In this document: piece after piece, positions 59,371 through 64,000 of the stretch
Layout: each line of letters begins with the position of its first letter
How positions within the stretch are numbered: the first letter of the stretch is position 1
Assembly: GCA_021030905.1 (NCBI GenBank)
Contig: JAGFMI010000026.1
Coordinates: forward strand, 493,729-557,728
Source: Pyrenula massariospora
Taxonomy: Eukaryota; Ascomycota; Eurotiomycetes; Pyrenulales; Pyrenulaceae
Length of the DNA stretch: 64,000 bases
Reading direction: 5' to 3'
Made by a program: the position numbers and the translations under genes
Notes under the pieces: model-generated
Databases searched by the model: none
What the model saw: only the letters and a program-made list of their open reading frames with translations
Told to the model about the DNA's origin: nothing

Positions 59371-59944
59371 ATGTTACGTAGGTACTTCTGGGTGACCGGA
59401 AGGTACTTGCGTGAATTGATTCTCAAGGAATAACTTAAAGTTAAATTAAAAAAGAAATATTTATAAAGAAATCATAAAAATAGTTTAATACTTTTATAAT
59501 TAACTAGGTGTTTAACTATTTAAATTAAATATATTTTTATCTTAGAGAAGTATTGCGGCTACCAGTTAAGGCACATTAATCGTTACTTATAAAGAAAGGT
59601 ATCCGAGGATGATTACATAATTTAATTTGAAAGTGATTAAAAATGTCTTAAAAAAGCGTTACTGATCACTTCTAAGTAAAATAATAAATAATTAGTAAGA
59701 GTTCAAGAGAGCAGAATAGATTATAATTAATTATTTTAAAATATATAGAAGGCGCTTCTTCTTTCCTTTCGGATAAAAAAATATATTTAATTTAAATAAT
59801 TAAATATTTAATTAGTTACAAAAGTATTAAACTATTTTTATAAATTCTTTATAAATATTTTTTTCCTAATTTAATCCTAAGTTATTTTTTAAGAATCAAT
59901 TTATATAAATATCTTTCGGTAATTTAGAAGTATCTACGTAATAT
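59371..59944. mobile_element. 574 bp long inverted-repeat element (MITE or foldback-like), RIP-mutated
   Basis: Left arm about 59371-59542 and right arm about 59771-59944 are inverted copies of about 172 bp around a spacer of about 230 bp. Shared stretches include AAAAATAGTTTAATACTTTT and TATTTAAATTAAATATATTT. In the outer 60 bp nearly every difference is G/A or C/T, as expected when two copies were hit independently by repeat-induced point mutation. No coding capacity. A target-site duplication is not clear. The left end coincides with the abrupt drop in GC. Confidence 0.75.
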
Positions 59945-62900
59945 TTTAAATATTCTTAAAAATAATTTACTTAGGTTAAGGAAGATCTTTAACTAATTTT
60001 ATAAATATTAAAAAGGTAAAGGGATTCTTGCCCGATAAATATAATAAAAATTATTAAAAATTTAATAACTGACTCGTCCAATATTAAATTTATTTTAAAT
60101 TTTAAAATAATAAGATTGCTATTAATAAATGTATTATATTTGCAGTAGGGTTACTTCGAAAAAAAATTTATAAATAACTTAAACTATAAATGTGAAACTA
60201 TTTATTAGTTAAAGTTAAAAAAAAAAAAATTTTAAACGATTTTGAAGTTACTGCTATTAAAGTCTTTAAAAATTTTAATATCTTTTAAAAAAAGATAAAA
60301 AAAGTATTTAAAGTAGCGAACGTTAAAAAAAACGCTGATAAAATTATATAATAAATAAAATAAATTTATTCCGCGGCAGAATATGCTTAACGCTTTAAAA
60401 AAATTTTTGTAGAATTAAAATAAAAAAATAAGATTTTTATAATAATGTTTCGAATAAAATTAAAAGATAACGTTAAAGATAAGTTAATGTGAATAGAAGT
60501 AAATTTATTTTTATTTAAAAATTTAACGAAGAAGGCGATACGTCTAAATAATTAATTAAAAAATTATAAATTAAAACGATTTTATAACCGACGCAATGCG
60601 GAACATTAGTAAACGTTTAAAAAAACTTTTTAAAAATTTAAATATTTTTATATGTAGAGAGTAAAAATCTTTAATTTAAATATAATATAAATCGATAATG
60701 TGGAAAGAAAAATATCAAAAAAAAAAAAAATATAAATAAAGATATGGTTAAAAACTATTATTTATATAAAAAAAAAGATTATATAGTTCAAAACTGCCGA
60801 AGCAAACTGATATATAAGTTTAATATAATTTATTAAATAAATATTTTAAAAATCGCGCAGACATTTAAAAAATTAATAAAAATAAAAAACGAAACGGATT
60901 TTAAAAAAAGAGATTAAAATATATTAAATCAGTCCATTAATAAAAAAATTCAGATTCGAAAAAAATTACTTTTATATAATTATATAATATTAAAAGACGA
61001 TGAGATTATGTAGTTAAAAAAAATAAAAAAAAAAACCGATTTATTTAAACGCCATAATAAAAAATAAAAAATATATATTAAAGACAAACATTATTTAATT
61101 ATTTTAAAATAATATAAAAAGGATTTACGCCTTAATAAACGAAACCTTTTTTATAAGAAAATTTACTAAAGTAAATATATATATAAGAAATGCACGTTTT
61201 ACTAAACAGTAAAAAGAAAGTTTAAAAAATCGAAATATAAAAAGGCGTATACAAAAATATAGAAAAAATATAAAAATAGAAGCTATTTATATTATTTACG
61301 CGACAAAAGAACCAACGCCTATTTTTTAAAAAAAATAAAAGTTTTTAATTAAAAAATATAAACCATTAAACGGGAACAACTTCAAAAATGTTAATTAAAA
61401 AATTAAAGATTATATTTATTAAATAAATATAAAATTTATCAGCCTTAAAAAATTATATACGAAGTTAAAAAAATCAAGAATAAATATTTAATAACGAAGT
61501 AATAAAATAATACGGCGCACCTACGACAGCAGTACTTTTTTACTATTTTAAATTAATAAAAGCGAAGGATAATACAACGGCTAATATTATAAATTTAAAA
61601 AGTTATATTATAACAGCTAATATTAAAAGCGGCATCTAAATTAAATGTTTAATATTATCAAATTATAAAAATTTACGCAGAATAAGTTATATATTAGAAG
61701 GCGTATTTAAAAATAAAATATGCGAAAATGCCTTAAATTTACTATTTTATTAATTTATGCGAAAACCATCTAAAAGATAAACGTATTTAAAATTTATTTC
61801 TTAATAATTTTCGAATTTAATATAAAAAAAGATAAAGGAACCGAGCCGATAATAAGTATACTTAATTATTATAATATATTTACATAAACGGATTTTTATA
61901 TTAGAAATATAATATAAATATACAGCAATATTTTTAGAAACATAAACTATAAAAAAATTTCAAAAAATTAAATAAAAAAAGTTTCGAGGAAGCAAAAGAC
62001 GGACCCTTTAATTTATAAATAAAAAAAAAAAAATTAACATTATAATTTTAAAGCAGTTAATAAAATTTAAAAGCGTATATATTATAAAAAAGAAGGTTAT
62101 CTTTTACGGACGAAGAATAAAAATTTTAATCGATTTTAAAACTACAGAAAACATTATATCCCGAAAGTATATAAATAAATTAGAAATTTTAATAAAAAAA
62201 AAACGCAGACGTACGACATATTAATCTTCGAAAAAAATAAAATAAAAATGTAAAAAGTATCAATTAAAATAAAATTATTATAATGTAAAATAAACGGTTA
62301 TACGAAAACGATATATTTAAACGTTATAACAATAGCGATCAATTAAGTAATTCTTAATATATTATAATTATAAAAGTATAATTCGGATATAGATTGGCAA
62401 ATAAGAGAATTTAAATTTAATAAATATAGTTATATAATTATGCGAAAATCTATATAATATTATAATATATTGGCGGATAAAAAAAGTAATAAAAAAATAT
62501 TTTAAAAGGCTTTTCTTTTAAAATTAAACGGCTTCGCGAAATAAAGGTCGACTTTCTCCAACGATTTAAAAAAAAAAAATTGCGACGAGAACGGAATATT
62601 AAAAAAATATATAATTTTAATAATATTTTAGAAATACGCTGCGTGGAGCAAGTTATTTAAAAAAAAAATAAATATAAATATATTACCAAAATATTAGTTA
62701 TAAAATTATAAAATAAAATTATAATTAAGAAAGGAGCCCACGTTTAAATTAATATATAAATTATTTAAAAAAAAATTTAGTATTTTAAGAGACTATATTC
62801 GAGATAATTTAAAAAAAAAATTTATTAAAAAATCCGAATCACCTGCGGGTTCACCAATTTTATTTATATTTAAAAAACGAAACGGAGAGTTACGACTATA

Positions 62901-63924
62901 TATAAACTATTAAAAACTTAATAAGATTACTGTTAAAAATAGATATTTATTATTTAATATTGCAGAAATAAGAAATAGGCTACAAGATATAAGATATTTT
63001 ATTAAATTAAATTAATAAAAAATTTACAATTTTATATATATAAAGAAGGGCGAGAAATAAAAAACAGCTTTTAAAATAAAATATAAATATTATAAATATT
63101 AAGTAATATTATTCGGACTTATTAATATATTAATTACTTATTAAATACTGATAAACGACCTATTAAGACTTTTTTTAAATAACTTTATTATTATTTATCT
63201 AAATGACATTCTAATTTATTTTAAAAATTTTAAAATATATAAAGAATAGGTTAAGCAAGTTTTATAAAAACTAGCGAGTGCGAAATTACAATTAAAATTT
63301 AAAAAATATAAATTCTACAAAACGGAGATCAAATTTTTAAAATACGTAATAAAAAAAGACGATATATATATTAATTTTAAAAAAAATAAAACTATTAAAA
63401 AATGGCCAAAATTAACTACGATAATTAAAATATAGACTTTTTTTAAATTCTGCAACTTTAATCGACAGTTTATCAAAAAATATTTCTATAAAATAAAATT
63501 ATTAATTAAATTGGTTAGAAAAGACCACGGATATAAATAAAATTTAAAATAGTAAAAAATATTTAATTAATTAATACAATTCTATACAGAAGCCCCAATA
63601 TTAATTATATTTAAAATAAATTAATTAGGCCAGATCGAAACAGATACATTAAATTTAATTATAAAAACTTACTTTATACAGTTACAAAATGGAAAAAGAT
63701 ATTCAGTAGTATATTATTTAAAAAAGCTGATTCCGACAAAACAGAATTACGATATTTATAATAAAAAGTTGCTAACAATAATAACAGCATTTAAATATTA
63801 ATAAATATATACAGAAAGTATTTTACAACTCGATATATTTACGAACTATAAAAACTTAACTACGTTTACAACTATAAAACAGTTAAATAAAAAATAGATT
63901 TAATAATTAAAACGTTTAGAACAG
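59945..63924 (+). mobile_element. RIP-degraded Ty3/gypsy retroelement (Gag-PR-RT-RNase H), truncated
   Basis: Very AT-rich DNA, with domain order still legible rightwards. A CCHC zinc knuckle remnant lies at 60755-60796, with three of four metal ligands now Tyr and the last Cys kept. The protease active-site region is at about 62128-62145, where the Ser and Gly codons of DSG have become TTT and AAA. Reverse transcriptase starts at about 62851 (SPILFIFKKRNGELRLYI) and has YLND in place of the catalytic YxDD at 63196-63207. RNase H begins near 63637 (ETD) and ends abruptly at 63924. All noted changes are C to T or G to A, and stop codons are frequent, so no protein can be made. No integrase, no 3' LTR and no clear 5' LTR are seen. 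Shown here as a dead copy of a fungal transposon. Confidence 0.9.
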
Positions 63925-64000
63925 TAGGGTTAGGGTTAGGGTTAGGGTTAGGGTTAGGGTTAGGGTTAGGGTTAGGGTTAGGGTTAGGGTTAGGGTTAGG
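63925..64000 (+). repeat. Telomere repeats (TTAGGG)n
   Basis: Seventy-six bases of uninterrupted TTAGGG units (about 12.7) run to the window end. The G-rich strand is the + strand, as required for a right-hand chromosome end. The repeats directly abut retroelement DNA with no subtelomeric satellite between. Confidence 0.98.

Noticed and set aside
59371-59944. The inverted-repeat arms as LTRs of the gypsy element
   Set aside because: LTRs are direct repeats; these arms are inverted and both lie on the same side of the Gag remnant.
59400-63920. AT-rich end as centromere, mitochondrial insertion or rDNA spacer
   Set aside because: Ordered gypsy Gag-PR-RT-RNase H motifs with transition-type damage explain it, and it is capped by telomere repeats.
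1-64000. CRISPR arrays, riboswitches, phage or bacterial mobile elements
   Set aside because: No spaced direct repeats or bacterial signals; introns and telomere show a fungal nuclear chromosome. No tRNA or rRNA gene was recognised by eye.

Overview
This window is the right end of a filamentous ascomycete (Pezizomycotina) chromosome. Genes carry short GT-AG introns, mostly 41-80 bp. The families are typical of moulds: AflR-type zinc cluster, non-reducing PKS, DHA2 transporter, Pth11-like rhodopsin-fold protein, fasciclin. The last 76 bases are TTAGGG telomere repeats in the orientation of a true right end. The species cannot be fixed from sequence alone; the cluster type points towards Dothideomycetes or a fungus that acquired a cluster from them.

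Layout. 0-5.5 kb: a small SDR gene, a decayed GH43 glycosidase interrupted by a short inverted-repeat insertion, and a seven-helix membrane protein gene. 8.2-16.5 kb: an MFS transporter, an NRPS-like A-T-R carboxylate-reductase-type enzyme and a convergent fungal kinase-like gene. 17.5-18.3 kb: a broken gene resembling DUF6593/tubby-like proteins. 19.2-49.7 kb: the main item, a polyketide gene cluster. 50.7-59.4 kb: an unrecognised gene, a GPI-anchored cysteine-containing secreted protein, a 4.2 kb gene desert and a secreted FAD amine-oxidase-like enzyme. 59.4-63.9 kb: extremely AT-rich DNA containing a 574 bp inverted-repeat element and a RIP-mutated Ty3/gypsy element truncated in RNase H by the telomere.

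The polyketide cluster has the gene set of the cercosporin/elsinochrome/hypocrellin (perylenequinone) family: SAT-KS-AT-PT-ACP-ACP-TE synthase (CTB1 type), the diagnostic O-methyltransferase/FAD-monooxygenase fusion (CTB3 type), a second O-methyltransferase (CTB2 type), a flavin monooxygenase (CTB7 type), a berberine-bridge-type oxidase (CTB5 type), a multicopper oxidase (CTB12 type), a fasciclin protein (CTB11 type), an AflR-like regulator (CTB8 type) and a DHA2 exporter (CTB4 type). The inferred route is a heptaketide-derived nor-toralactone-like naphthopyrone, opened and methylated by the fusion enzyme, methylated and oxidised further, then oxidatively dimerised by the laccase/fasciclin/BBE group and exported. 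I see no CTB6-like ketoreductase and no CTB9/CTB10-like methylenedioxy enzymes. The product is therefore more likely of elsinochrome/hypocrellin type than cercosporin itself, if the missing steps are not encoded elsewhere.

The FAD monooxygenase at 40.8 kb has a signal-peptide-like N-terminus and altered FAD-binding motifs, and is the most unusual enzyme of the cluster. The chromosome end itself (telomere repeats abutting a decayed gypsy RNase H) suggests a broken end healed inside, or capped onto, a silenced retroelement.
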